A DNA stretch of 64,000 bases from Fusarium oxysporum f. sp. lycopersici 4287 (Eukaryota; Ascomycota; Sordariomycetes; Hypocreales; Nectriaceae), in the NCBI RefSeq assembly GCF_000149955.1, contig NW_017264849.1, positions 121,679-185,678 on the forward strand, given 5' to 3'. Under the pieces are notes generated by a model that worked only from the letters and a program-made list of their open reading frames with translations, ran no database searches and was not told the DNA's origin. Position numbers and translations under genes: made by a program. Below, piece by piece: positions 10,234-20,428 of this stretch (positions within the stretch are counted from its first letter, which is position 1; each line of letters opens with the position of its first letter).

Positions 10234-11496
10234 GATGAACTGTGTGCAAGGCGCAGAAAGTGTTCGAGAGTTGTATCAGAGTTGTCTTGAGTTGGGAAGC
10301 TATGCCTGAGTTGTTGAAGATAAGTTGAACCTGGAGGGCAAGCTCGCACCTTTATACTCAAATAATACATAGAGAGATGGCCTGAAGCTTTACTATTCGC
10401 TCACTATTCGGATGCTTCCCGCGTATTGTAAAGATAGACATCCTGTATCCTAGTAATAAAGGATCAGAATGCCATATTTTAATTGGATAGATGGTTTCTA
10501 CTTCTCGGGTACATTTAGAAGGATCAAATAGTTACTCGGGAACTGGAGCGAATGGGTTTGGTATCCCATAACAGTTAGATGTATGGGGTTTTCATTTTAG
10601 AACTAGGCCGGAAGGGTTCATCCGTCTGACTGCATATGTACCTTTTTGGCCTCCACCTGCCAAGATAACCTTAGCCTCGATATCTCTTCTCTTGTCTAAT
10701 ACACTTCTGGGCCATCCTCCAGTCAATTATCAGAACTTTCGCCTGGGACTGTAGAACTATTGATCTCGTACTATACCCCTGCAGTAAGCACTATGTTTAG
10801 CCTCATGTTCGTATAAGTGATATTTCTGCTACATTGCATATCCAGTTGACAAAATGGATCTAGACTCAATGACTCTTGTTCTTTTGCGCACCTTCCTTCC
10901 TTCCTTCTTAGATAACAAACTGGTCTTGGACATGGCCCAGATCACAGTTCGAAACTCATCTCAGTCAGCTTCCTTTCGTTCATCTGAACTTACATGGTTC
11001 AATAGCAGCCAACTCGTGCTATTTGTGTCTCTCAATCTTCATAACACCAAGCCCTTGCAAGCGAGCTACTCCTGCGTGGCTTGAACGACTCCCCACGCTC
11101 AAATGAAATTACTTGAATAATTTACTTCGGGCGCTTTTGCCACTTTCGCTCGGTTGGGTTATATGTCCTGGGTGTCTCGGCCCGTCCTAGCTCCCGCATC
11201 AGTTGTGGCGTACAGACTCGGACGGTATTTTACCCGACATGCAGCTAGGAATTAAGTCACATCCTCCCTTCCCCGTGTTTCTCAGTCTTAGAAGCCTGGT
11301 GTAATACTCACGCGGCCTGTGTACTGATTGTTTCAACGCGTGCAGACCCCGCAAAGTCGCTCGCTTTGCTTATCTCGGCTGTTCATACGTACGTGACAAG
11401 TACATTTCTTCATTATTGAAAACTAATACAGCAACAGGAGACGTTCTTGCAACATAGACTCAAATAATTTAAGCACCCTCGCGGCCCTGGCGTCGC
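10234..11496. other. intergenic, no gene seen
   Basis: This is the upstream region of the secreted protein gene and the 3' flank of the esterase. A 76-codon open frame at 10854-11084 is serine/leucine-rich with no recognisable feature and is not called. Confidence 0.5.
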
Positions 11497-12432
11497 TTAG
11501 TAAACGAGCTTGACATCGTTTTCAGTAAAGAATCGTTCCAACCAATCCTTCTTGACTCTGTTGGCAGCCGCACAAACAGGTATATCGGGCAAGATGGCGT
11601 CTGTGCCATGGGTACAACCCGGCCAGAGGTGGAACTCGCAAGGAACCCCATCTCGGCAGAGATCCAGCGCGAATCTCACGTCTTCATCGCGGAAAACGTC
11701 GACGGCACCGACATCGAGAAACGTCGGGGGCAACTCGGCCAGGTCGGTGGCGCGGGAGGGCGCAGCATACGGGCTAACACTATCCGTTCCTCGACTTTCA
11801 CCTAAGTAACAGGTCCATCCGTAGATGTCTGCGTCTTGGTTCCAGCCTTTGATATGTGCGGTCTGGTGGGCGGAGATGGTGTCAACACGGTCGTCGAGCA
11901 TGGCAGTGACCAGGAACTGTCCAATGGCCTTGGGGCCTTTTCGGTCGCGAAGCAGCAGGTTCATGCCTACACATAAGCCTCCTCCAGCTGAGCTGCCAGC
12001 AGTGAGGATCTTATTCACGTCGATGCCTAATTCTTCTGCGTGCTCGGCTGTCCAGAGCACGCCAGCGTAACAATCTTCAACCGGTGCTGGAAAGGGATGT
12101 GCAGGTGCAAGACGATATTCAATTGTCACTAGGACCACGTCATACCTATCGATAACATCAAAATACCAATTGACGCCGAGGAACCGATCTCCGGCAATCA
12201 TTCCTCCGCCGTGGATGTGATAGATACATAGACGTTTCCGATTCGTCGAGATCTTGCGTCGGAAGATAGAAACGACTAGCTCATTGCCGTTGGAGCCGGG
12301 GAACGACTTATCCTCCTGCTCAATACTATTGGGCAGCTCTATTCTGCTAAGCTCTGCCAAGGCCTCTTCAGAGTTGATTGAGTCCCACTTTGCCTCCAAG
12401 CGGGGATCGAGGGCGAGAGGCTTCCACGACAT
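11497..12432 (-). CDS. alpha/beta hydrolase, HSL/esterase type
   Basis: A carboxylesterase of the hormone-sensitive lipase family, 311 residues from the preferred start MSWKPLALDPRL. An in-frame ATG at 12588 would add 52 residues, but these have no family resemblance. The oxyanion motif HIHGGGM, the nucleophile elbow AGSSAGG, the acidic residue in GAVDVFRDED and the histidine in GCTHGTD are all present and in the usual order, so the enzyme should be active. No signal peptide is seen from the preferred start, so it is probably cytosolic; it hydrolyses small esters, substrate unknown. A decayed partial copy lies at 8771-8975. The promoter carries a doubled ATGTGGGATG element at 12772-12788, like the motif in the NmrA/TF trio. 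Confidence 0.85.
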   Translation of the reverse strand: MSWKPLALDPRLEAKWDSINSEEALAELSRIELPNSIEQEDKSFPGSNGNELVVSIFRRKISTNRKRLCIYHIHGGGMIAGDRFLGVNWYFDVIDRYDVVLVTIEYRLAPAHPFPAPVEDCYAGVLWTAEHAEELGIDVNKILTAGSSAGGGLCVGMNLLLRDRKGPKAIGQFLVTAMLDDRVDTISAHQTAHIKGWNQDADIYGWTCYLGESRGTDSVSPYAAPSRATDLAELPPTFLDVGAVDVFRDEDVRFALDLCRDGVPCEFHLWPGCTHGTDAILPDIPVCAAANRVKKDWLERFFTENDVKLVY

Positions 12433-13321
12433 AGCTGCTGGATCGGTTAAGAGGAAAGGAAATGAGTGATTTGGCTGGTTGGCGAAGGACGTTTGCAATC
12501 TGAAGCTGTGCCCGGGCAGCAGGGCGACATATATGAACATAAAGAAAGCATCATCGTGGCGCTTGTCGGACTTTCGTCTCATAGACACTATGACTAATTA
12601 TAATTGAGCATTATCGGAAGCACTAAGACCTATCGTCGTCATTACAAACATCTACTCGGCGGAGTTTTCTCTTCCCTAGTCCTGTCGACAGTATATTAAG
12701 TGCAGGCTGTGTTTACGCCTGTTTCTTTAGAGTGACAGTATCTCCGACGCTTTAGTAGTAGCAGACTTTAAATGTGGGATGTGGGATGCAGGGTGTCTAC
12801 TAGATGTTCATTTCCATATAACATAAAGAATAATAACTATTAGTATTTACATGACATTTTTTCTAACTTTTTACCTTCCTTTTACATCTTTCACCCCTTC
12901 TTTTATAGCTTAATAATAAAAGAAAAATATTTATATAAAGGAGATGACCTTTCCGTTTACAAGCTTAAGCGTGCAAGAGTGGCTTATAAAACAAGAGATT
13001 CCAATTCTTCAACGCAAATCAGGTGGTGTCATGACGCAGCCACGATGGGCTATACTCTAGGTACACAAAGACAACAGCAGATGCGGATTTGCAGGGGGGT
13101 TGAAATGACATTGAGGCACTGAGTGTCGGCCAATCATAACGCGACTTTAAGCGCCGAGGCACAGTTGTAGAGGTGGCACTCCAGCCAGATAATCAGTCTT
13201 CCCAGCTAATTAATATTCTAGCACAGAGAAATCTGGCTTGTCGTCATATGGGAGCCAAGTGACACGCTGTATAACTCTCAGGTGAGGATTTATCTCAAAG
13301 ATTTCCAACTCTGGCATCGCT
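12433..13321. other. divergent intergenic, esterase / DUF6601
   Basis: A shared upstream region between two divergent genes. It holds the doubled GTGGGATG element and an AT-rich part at 12820-12950. No gene is seen. Confidence 0.5.
12772..12788. promoter_or_regulatory. doubled GTGGGATG element
   Basis: ATGTGGGATGTGGGATG consists of two overlapping copies of the core seen upstream of the NmrA-like and C2H2 genes (4.7-8 kb). It lies about 340 bp upstream of the esterase start. It may tie the esterase to the same regulator (inference); the flanking GAGCG of the 15-mer is absent. Confidence 0.4.
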
Positions 13322-14257
13322 ATGTTTCCTACTGTATTCAAACCGCCTTTTGCATCAGAACATTCCTTGCTGCGGGATGAACCAACTGGCTATGTACCAG
13401 GATTTCCCCGCTTCCCTCGTCACGACAGGGATCAGATCAAGAAGCTACTTACATCTGAGCTCTGTTCGGATGATCTAGATCGAGTTTCAGATAAGCTTTG
13501 GTGGATGTCAAAACAAGACAGCACAAGTATATGGCCACTGCATCGGCAGTTACTACAAGGCCGGTCTATCGTGGTGACAGAGAATCCAAAGCTGCATCTT
13601 GTATGGATTAACGACCGTATTTTCATCAAGCCTCTTCCACGGTTTATCGGATCCTTCGGTTTCTGGAAAGATCATCTTTGCAGTAATGATACAAGCGAAG
13701 ATGTGCGTATTAGAAGAGCCGCCTTGGGTTATCTACGCACATACTTCTATCTCATCCAGCACGAATCAGACTTTCGCATCGCCAAAGATCCTACTCTTTG
13801 TCTTATACCAGAAGGCATCACTTGGGAGCAGTTCTGCGATTTCACGTCTGATCTAGTCAAGATTCTCGACAAGGATGTTTCCCTGCGCTATGCCTATGGT
13901 CAAATCCGTCTCACTCGTCTAAACTTCTACGCTCCGGTTATTCTCAACAAGTCTTATTTCCAGAGAGTCGACTTCCAATACGGACAGTACTTTGCGCGCT
14001 TCTATGCACCGGTTTTATTCGCATTCGGGATCACATCTGTGACCTTGAGTGGGCTACAAGTCGTGGCGTCGCTTGAAACAGGTGGCGGCGCCAACTGGCA
14101 AGGACTGGCGCTTGGTGTCAGCGTCTTGGCGATCTTGGTCTCTTTTGGGCTTCTTATCGGGTTTGGGGTTCTACTATCTTGGAAAATTGCTAAAGAGTGG
14201 AAATTCGCTATCAAAGAACGGCGCCGTTTGATAAAGACTGAACGAGTCGTGGTTTGA
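13322..14257 (+). CDS. DUF6601-like membrane protein
   Basis: A single-exon gene of 311 residues. The middle has the pattern I associate with the fungal DUF6601 family: LLQGRSIVVTENPKLHLVW, then RIFIKPLPRF, FGFWKDHL, and a later QIRLTRLNFYAP block. Two hydrophobic segments near the C-terminus (about residues 225-250 and 262-290) predict two membrane helices with a basic cytosolic tail (KERRRLIK). There is no signal peptide. It ends 362 bp upstream of the NLR-like gene on the same strand, so co-inheritance with that gene is worth testing. Members of this family turn up near subtelomeric, strain-variable clusters in Aspergillus (recollection). The biochemical function is unknown. Confidence 0.75.
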   Translation: MFPTVFKPPFASEHSLLRDEPTGYVPGFPRFPRHDRDQIKKLLTSELCSDDLDRVSDKLWWMSKQDSTSIWPLHRQLLQGRSIVVTENPKLHLVWINDRIFIKPLPRFIGSFGFWKDHLCSNDTSEDVRIRRAALGYLRTYFYLIQHESDFRIAKDPTLCLIPEGITWEQFCDFTSDLVKILDKDVSLRYAYGQIRLTRLNFYAPVILNKSYFQRVDFQYGQYFARFYAPVLFAFGITSVTLSGLQVVASLETGGGANWQGLALGVSVLAILVSFGLLIGFGVLLSWKIAKEWKFAIKERRRLIKTERVVV

Positions 14258-14619
14258 TAGTAAAGTACAATACTCTGTTATTCCCCTCTTTGTAATGATG
14301 ATCTGACATGTCTAGTCACCAATTTTCCAATCAATCCCTATGAAATTAGTGGCGCAGAGTCGGTGAAGTTGCGAATTGCATTTCTGCCTATTTTCAACCC
14401 TCCCATGTATGAATGCAGGAGCTATCATTCGCCGGGCGGCCATCCACCCCCTAACCCATGCATACAAGGTATTCTGGGCGCCTATTCCAGCCTTCAGCCG
14501 CAGAAAAGTGCCAGTAAGCGACATGCATGCCTCTCTCGACTCAGAATCAAATTCTTTCTCTTTCTTTCAGTTATGTTCGAGCATGCTGGTCTTTACCCGC
14601 GACACAGGCAGAATCAGCG
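14258..14619. other. spacer upstream of NLR
   Basis: A short intergenic region, the presumed promoter of the NLR-like gene. No motif was recognised. Confidence 0.5.
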
Positions 14620-17600
14620 ATGGCAGCAAGTAACCACAAAAACTTTAGACTACGGGGTATTCCACTTGAATACGAGACTAGGAATGAGGTCTGCAGCCTC
14701 GTTCAGAAGACCCTTGCACTGGAGCCAAACGCTAGTCCTACTGTCTACTCGCTTGCACGTTCTCCCACCGACCCAAACAGCAAGATAGCTACACTTAGCT
14801 TTCCTTCTATCCCAGACTCCTTATCTGATCACTCTAAAGACGAGTGGAATTTCAACCTATCGGAAGATAACGATTTCGATTTCGGCAGGTCTCTTGCTTT
14901 CGATACACACTTTACAGGTTTCACGCCTTTTCATCGCGCAAGCGACACAGAGTGCCATGTCGAGTAAGTCGATGTCAATTGATTCATTTGATTGACTTGT
15001 ATTAACACTCCTCTCTAGCGTGATAGCAGTTTGTGGCCTTGGGGGACATGCTCTTGGGTCATTCAAAGAAAAAAATGGCCGTTTCGTTTGGCTTCGAGAT
15101 GCTCTTCCATCAGATACCCCGAATGCAAGGATTTTAACCTACGGCTACAACAGCCAGCTCGTCGGAAGTGAATCTTTTCAAAGCTTGACAGACTTGGGAA
15201 GGACATTACAGGTCGACCTTGAGGATATTTGTGTATTCGGCCCCGAAAGATTTCTCCGAGTCCCGTTGTCAACTAACATTTCCAGGACCCAAACCAACCC
15301 CGTTCCATACTTTTCATCGGGCACAGCCTGGGTGGGCTTGTCATCAAAGAGGTAGAGTTTTCAGATGGACACATACGAATCCTCCTGCTTACCGTTGACG
15401 TAGACCGTACGAATATTGAAAGATGAACCCCTCGAGCCAGATGCTTCGCCTCTCAACGCCATAGCCGGCTTTGCCTTTTTTGGTGTTCCCCATCGAGGTC
15501 TTGCAGTTCAGTGCCTTGTTCCTCTGGTAAAGGATAATCCTAATCGGGCACTCCTTGAATCCCTTAACAAGAATTCTTCTCTCCTTGATCGCTTACAAAT
15601 CGAGTTCGATAAAATATCAAAAGCGAGAAGTCTCTCTGTTGTATCTTTCTACGAAACAGAAAAGTCTCCAACCGCGATTTGGGTACGTTCGTCTAAAACT
15701 TACATGATATTCACATTTTCTTAACATCTCATTCAGGTAAACGGCAGGTGGGAGATGTCTGGGCCAAGTGAAGTGCTGGTTGAAGTATTTTCGGCAACGT
15801 GCGGCTGTCAGAAGCAGCACCCCATCAACCGTAACCACTCTGAGATGGTGAAATACAGTGGTGTGCATGATCAACTATACCGAAGGGTGCTAGTTGCCCT
15901 TCGTCCTATACTTGGTATAACACGAGGACGCCCTGGCGTTGGACGTATAGGAGGGGGGCCACAAGGTTTGAAGCCAGATTTCGATAGATAAATGCTCAAC
16001 ATACTTACGTTTCTTTCAGTTTGTGTTCAACTTTCGAGTGACGAGCAGGGTATGATTCCTGATAGATTTCTATGACTAGCTGCTGATACGATGTAGAATG
16101 CCTGAAGTCGCTGTCTTTTCCTGAGCAAGAGCACAGATACTCTGAAATTTCTTATGCCAATGACACTTGCGATTGGCTTATAGAAGATCACAAATATCAG
16201 AGGTGGATGAATTCATCTCGTGGACTCTTCTGGATTAAAGGCTATCCTGGAACAGGTAAATCGTTCCTCATGAAATTTGCTGTTGATGCGATGAACCGTA
16301 GAAAGTCTGGGGAGATCATCGCTCCCTTTTTCATCCATGGACGGGGGACACCACTTCAAAGAACGCCGTTAGGCATATTTCGAGCCTTACTTAATTCCCT
16401 ACTTATGTCGTTTCCAAAATACCTTGCCGAGCTCACTGAAGTTTTTCAAGATAAACAGAAGCGATATGGGTCGCATGAACAGAAGAACGGTTGGCAATGG
16501 AATGAAAAGGAACTGGAGAAATTCCTATCCAGGCTTTTGATCGAAGGAACTAAAGACCAATCAGTGGTGATATTCGTTGACGCACTTGATGAGTGTGGAG
16601 AGGAAGATGCTAAGCGCCTACTGGTATCACTCAAGAGTCTTATAGAGAATGCCCGGCATGAGGAATCCTTGGTCAGGATCTGTTTTTCGTCGAGACATTT
16701 CCCCATACTTGGCCATGAGACGATGGCAAGGGTCTACGTGGAAGAGAAGAATGACCAAGACATCAGACTTGTTATTGAAGGCCGACTCAAGGAACTTCAG
16801 CCAGTCGAGAAGCGTCAAGAGATCGAGAAAGAGATCATGCTGAAGGCCCATGGAGGCTTTCAATGGGCAATGCTCATCACAAATATGATACTCGATGAAG
16901 ACGCCACTGGCGCCAGAACCGAGGATCTACTTAACATGATTTCGACTATCCCACCAGATCTCGACGACCTGTACGACTTCATATTGAGGGGAGCAACCAA
17001 GGATAAGCACAAGCAGATGGAAAAGCTATTTCAGTGGGTTGTCTACACCAAACGACCCTTATCAGCTCAAGAGCTTCGAGAGGCACTCGCTACTGATCAA
17101 GAAATGACCTATACAACAGTCTCGGAACTTAGAGCTCGTGGTAACTGGTCGGATTGCGTATCCCAGTTCGAGATGCGTGTCCGGCATATCTCCAGGGGCC
17201 TTGTGGAGTTTCAGAATCGTGACGTCTATGAGCAATATGAGCCTGGGGGTGAAGAATGGAGCCGGGAGGCTCAGTTCATACATCAATCGGCTGCAGATTT
17301 TGTTGCTCAGAAGTTTCTTACCAATATTGAAGAAGGGTCACTATCTAGGTCACCAGCTGGGAGCCGGCCATTTTGAGATCTCGAGGTCTTTTCTCAGATA
17401 TTTAACCTTGGAAGAAATACTCAACGGAAACGATCTATCCCGAGAGAACTCTCAGCGACCTTCCCACTGCTACCATACGGAGTGACATTTCTTCTCGACC
17501 ATATTAGGGGCGTTGAGGAGGGGGCCATTTGCCAGGCTGACTTAGTAACACTCATTCAATGGAATCAACCAGAACGCCTTGGGATGCTCGCAAAAATATG

Positions 17601-19608
17601 GAGAATAATGGACCCTGAGGGCACTCATGCGCCTAGGGGCTGGCCATTTCTCGGCGCCTCGGTTCTTCACCTCGTGATAGCGTTTGGTTCTGCTAGTCTG
17701 GTGAATACTTTACTCCAGAGGGAAAGCTCAAACTTAGATGCTGAGGATCTTGAAGGAAACACGCCTCTCCAACTTGCTCTACGAGAGGACCGTCAAGAGT
17801 TGGCCCTCATGATATTGGAGCGGTCGAAGACGTGGCAGACTGAGATTGACTCCGTTGCTTCAGAAGACTGGCCAAGTGGCTCTGTAGTACCACGCAGATA
17901 CCTCGGTCACGTAAATAACACCACTGTTGATGGTGATACTTCTTTGAGCCTAGCCGTTTCTATTCGAGCCGACGAAATAATCCGAAGCTTGATCGATGCA
18001 GGTGCCGAGATCAAACACGAGAAGTCGCTAGTGTTTTATGCCATAAGTCAACGGAATAAAGCTCTCGTGTCTCAACTCATCAAAGGGGGCTCAGAACTTG
18101 AGGGAGCTGTCTTCTTTGCAACGCAGTGTTTAATTCGGGCAAATGATGATGGTCACATCTTACATGAGCTTTTGAAGATTCTACTTCAAGCAGGTGGGAA
18201 TACAAGGCGATTTACCGGTGTCGAGATTGACGATTACAGCGATATCGATGAGGATGAAGATGAATATGAAGATGAAGAAGCGATATTTGCGGCTGTACGC
18301 GGAGGTAACACGGCGGCGGTCAGCCTCCTATTGTCACACAGCTCTTCGGCAAACCTGAGAGACCATGGCGATGCAGTTCCAATACTGCTAGCTATTGAGA
18401 CCGGCCAAGTCGATATTGTGAGAGTCTTGATTCGGGACTCACCTGACACAATTTTTACAGAGAACGCCAGAGGCATGACAGCCCTTGATCTGGTTATACG
18501 AACTTCTCAGGTTGACCTTGCGCTTTTATTTGTGGAAAAGAGCCGGGGGATTTTGACATTACATGAGTTGTTATACCAAGCTGTCGAGATGAGCGACCTT
18601 GAATTTGTGGACATTTTGTTACAGAGGGACGCAGACATCATCAAACTAGCCAACCAAAGTTGGCAAAGAAAGACATCGCCATTCCTGCAAGCAGTGTACG
18701 AAAGGGACTACTATATGGTTGATCTCTTTCTCAGTAAGGGCAGTATTGATGTTAGTGTCAGGACTAAAGACGGGAAAACCCCATTCTTTCTCGCTGTTCA
18801 GCTTGGGTGTCTCGATATTGCCAAGCTGCTCCTCGATACAGGAAACGTTGGTGTTAATCTCGGGAACTTTGAGGGAATACCATTCCGCCTGGAGTCTATT
18901 ACAGATGAGTTCCAAGTTATGTGTATGGTTTTGTCCCTATCCGAATCAGTGTTTTGCACCCACATCTGGCCCCCCGATGGATTGCAGAAATGCCTCTGGT
19001 GGACTATCAAAGGTGGGAAGTTAGGAATGATTAAGCTGCTTCTCGAAGAAAGCTGGGTAGATGTCCATCAGGAGGGTGCTGAAGGACAGACACCACTATT
19101 ATGGGCTATTCAGAGCAACAAAGAAGATGTTGTTAAGGTTCTTCTCAGCAGCGATAGAGTTAATGTAAGTTTCAGGGACAAAGCAGGGAGAACAGCTTTT
19201 TTGTTGGCTTTGGAAAACCGGAAGGATCGCATGATTCAGCTACTACTCGATTCGGCACGGTTTGACATCCACCAGGTAGACGAAAAGACTGCACAGAGGT
19301 TGTTCTGGTGGGCAATTGGAAAAGGGAACACTTGGGTGATGAGTATACTTCACTATTCGGGCAAGTATGGTATGAACATGAAGGATCCGTGGGGCAGGAC
19401 TCCGCTAATGTACGCGGCTGAGACGTGTACTGAGGAGACCGTGAGGGTACTTCTCGCGACGGGGAAGGCTGATATACACGCAGTTGATAACAGGGGCGAC
19501 ACAGCACTTTCGATAGCTGCAAAGAGGGGTTACAGCACGATAGTTGATCTGCTGTCTACTTATGTGGATCAGAGCAGTGAAATTGCCATCAGGGTAGCGG
19601 AGCACTGA
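14620..19608 (+). pseudogene. lipase-NACHT-ankyrin NLR, frame broken mid-gene
   Basis: A fungal NOD-like receptor of the STAND class. Exons are 14620-14963, 15019-15232, 15286-15351, 15404-15682, 15737-15965, 16020-16049 and 16097 onward, all joined in frame. The N-terminal domain is a SesB/DUF676-like serine hydrolase with the intact elbow GHSLGG (about 15319-15336) and FFGVPHRG. The NACHT domain has Walker A GYPGTGKS (16240-16263) and Walker B VVIFVDALDECG (about 16565-16600). The C-terminal part (about 17640-19600) is a long run of ankyrin repeats. The frame is lost near 17335, where the run GGG appears to have gained a G, giving a stop at 17374. Conserved sequence continues in the next frame (GHFEISRSFLRYLTLEEI), and a second apparent gain, GA in GAGAGA at 17442-17447, returns it to the original frame. 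As read, an 813-residue lipase-NACHT protein is cut off from its repeats. Whether this is natural or an error is open. Confidence 0.8.
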
Positions 19609-19684
19609 TGGATGTAAGTATTAATGATAAGAAGTTGGGTGTATAAATCGCTCATTCGAACATTTAACTATTCAAAGAGTTGGC

Positions 19685-20428
19685 TTACCAGGGAAGCTCT
19701 TGTCCCTTGTAACTAACAAACTTACCCGAGACAGTCTCTCGCGTAGCACCATCAATGATTCCAAGACTTCCCTTCACGGCTTTCTCAACACTCTCGAGCA
19801 TAGCACGGGGAAACCCCCACTCCGTAGCAGCAGACTCACCCATCTCCGTATCAACAAACCCAGGGTGGAGTGCGAAAGCAACCAGCCCTTCATTCTGAAG
19901 ATGGAGGGCACGCGTAAGCCAGTTCAAGGCAGCCTTGCTGGGTCCATATGAACCACCGACAACTTCGTGGTAGGTGATGCAGCCAACAGAGGATGAGACG
20001 TTGACCACTTTGGGTGCAGATGACTTTTGCAACAAGGGCCAAATTCCCTGGACAACTGTAAGGGGACCGATTGTATTGATCTCGAACGCGGAGCGAAGGT
20101 CATGGGTCGGGATGTCGAGTACACGATAGGATTTGAAGCTAGCGGCAGCATTGTTGATAAGAACATCGACGTGATCAATGTCGAACACGTTGCGGATCTG
20201 GTCAGGGGAGAGCGCGGTGGTGAAGTCCAACTGGACAATGCTCAAGACCGCGTCGTCACCCTTGACGAGATCTACAGTAGCATCTTGGAGAGTTGCGCGA
20301 GCTTTGCCGTTACGAACAGTAGCGATGACGGTAACGGAGGGTCGAGCCAGGAGAGCTTTGACGAGACCAAGGCCAATGCCTCTGTTGCCGCCAGTTACGA
20401 CCCAAACAGTGTTTGTGCTAGAAGCCAT
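19685..20428 (-). CDS. short-chain dehydrogenase/reductase
   Basis: A classical SDR of 247 residues in one exon, an NAD(P)H-dependent reductase of the NorA/ketoreductase-like kind. The coenzyme loop is TGGNRGIG at residues 12-19, followed by the structural NNAA, the catalytic serine in NVSSSVG and the active-site YGPSK (Y-x3-K). After the active site come HPGFVDTEMG and a C-terminal strand (VSGKFVSYKGQELPW). All catalytic residues are intact. It is cytosolic by default, with no targeting signal. It is convergent with the NLR-like gene, with only 76 bp between the stop codons. The substrate cannot be predicted. Confidence 0.88.
   Translation of the reverse strand: MASSTNTVWVVTGGNRGIGLGLVKALLARPSVTVIATVRNGKARATLQDATVDLVKGDDAVLSIVQLDFTTALSPDQIRNVFDIDHVDVLINNAAASFKSYRVLDIPTHDLRSAFEINTIGPLTVVQGIWPLLQKSSAPKVVNVSSSVGCITYHEVVGGSYGPSKAALNWLTRALHLQNEGLVAFALHPGFVDTEMGESAATEWGFPRAMLESVEKAVKGSLGIIDGATRETVSGKFVSYKGQELPW

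Noticed and set aside
17335..17447. An intron to explain the NLR frame change
   Set aside because: The intervening sequence is conserved coding in the third frame, and the only GT...AG pairs near the first shift are about 12 bp apart, too short for an intron.
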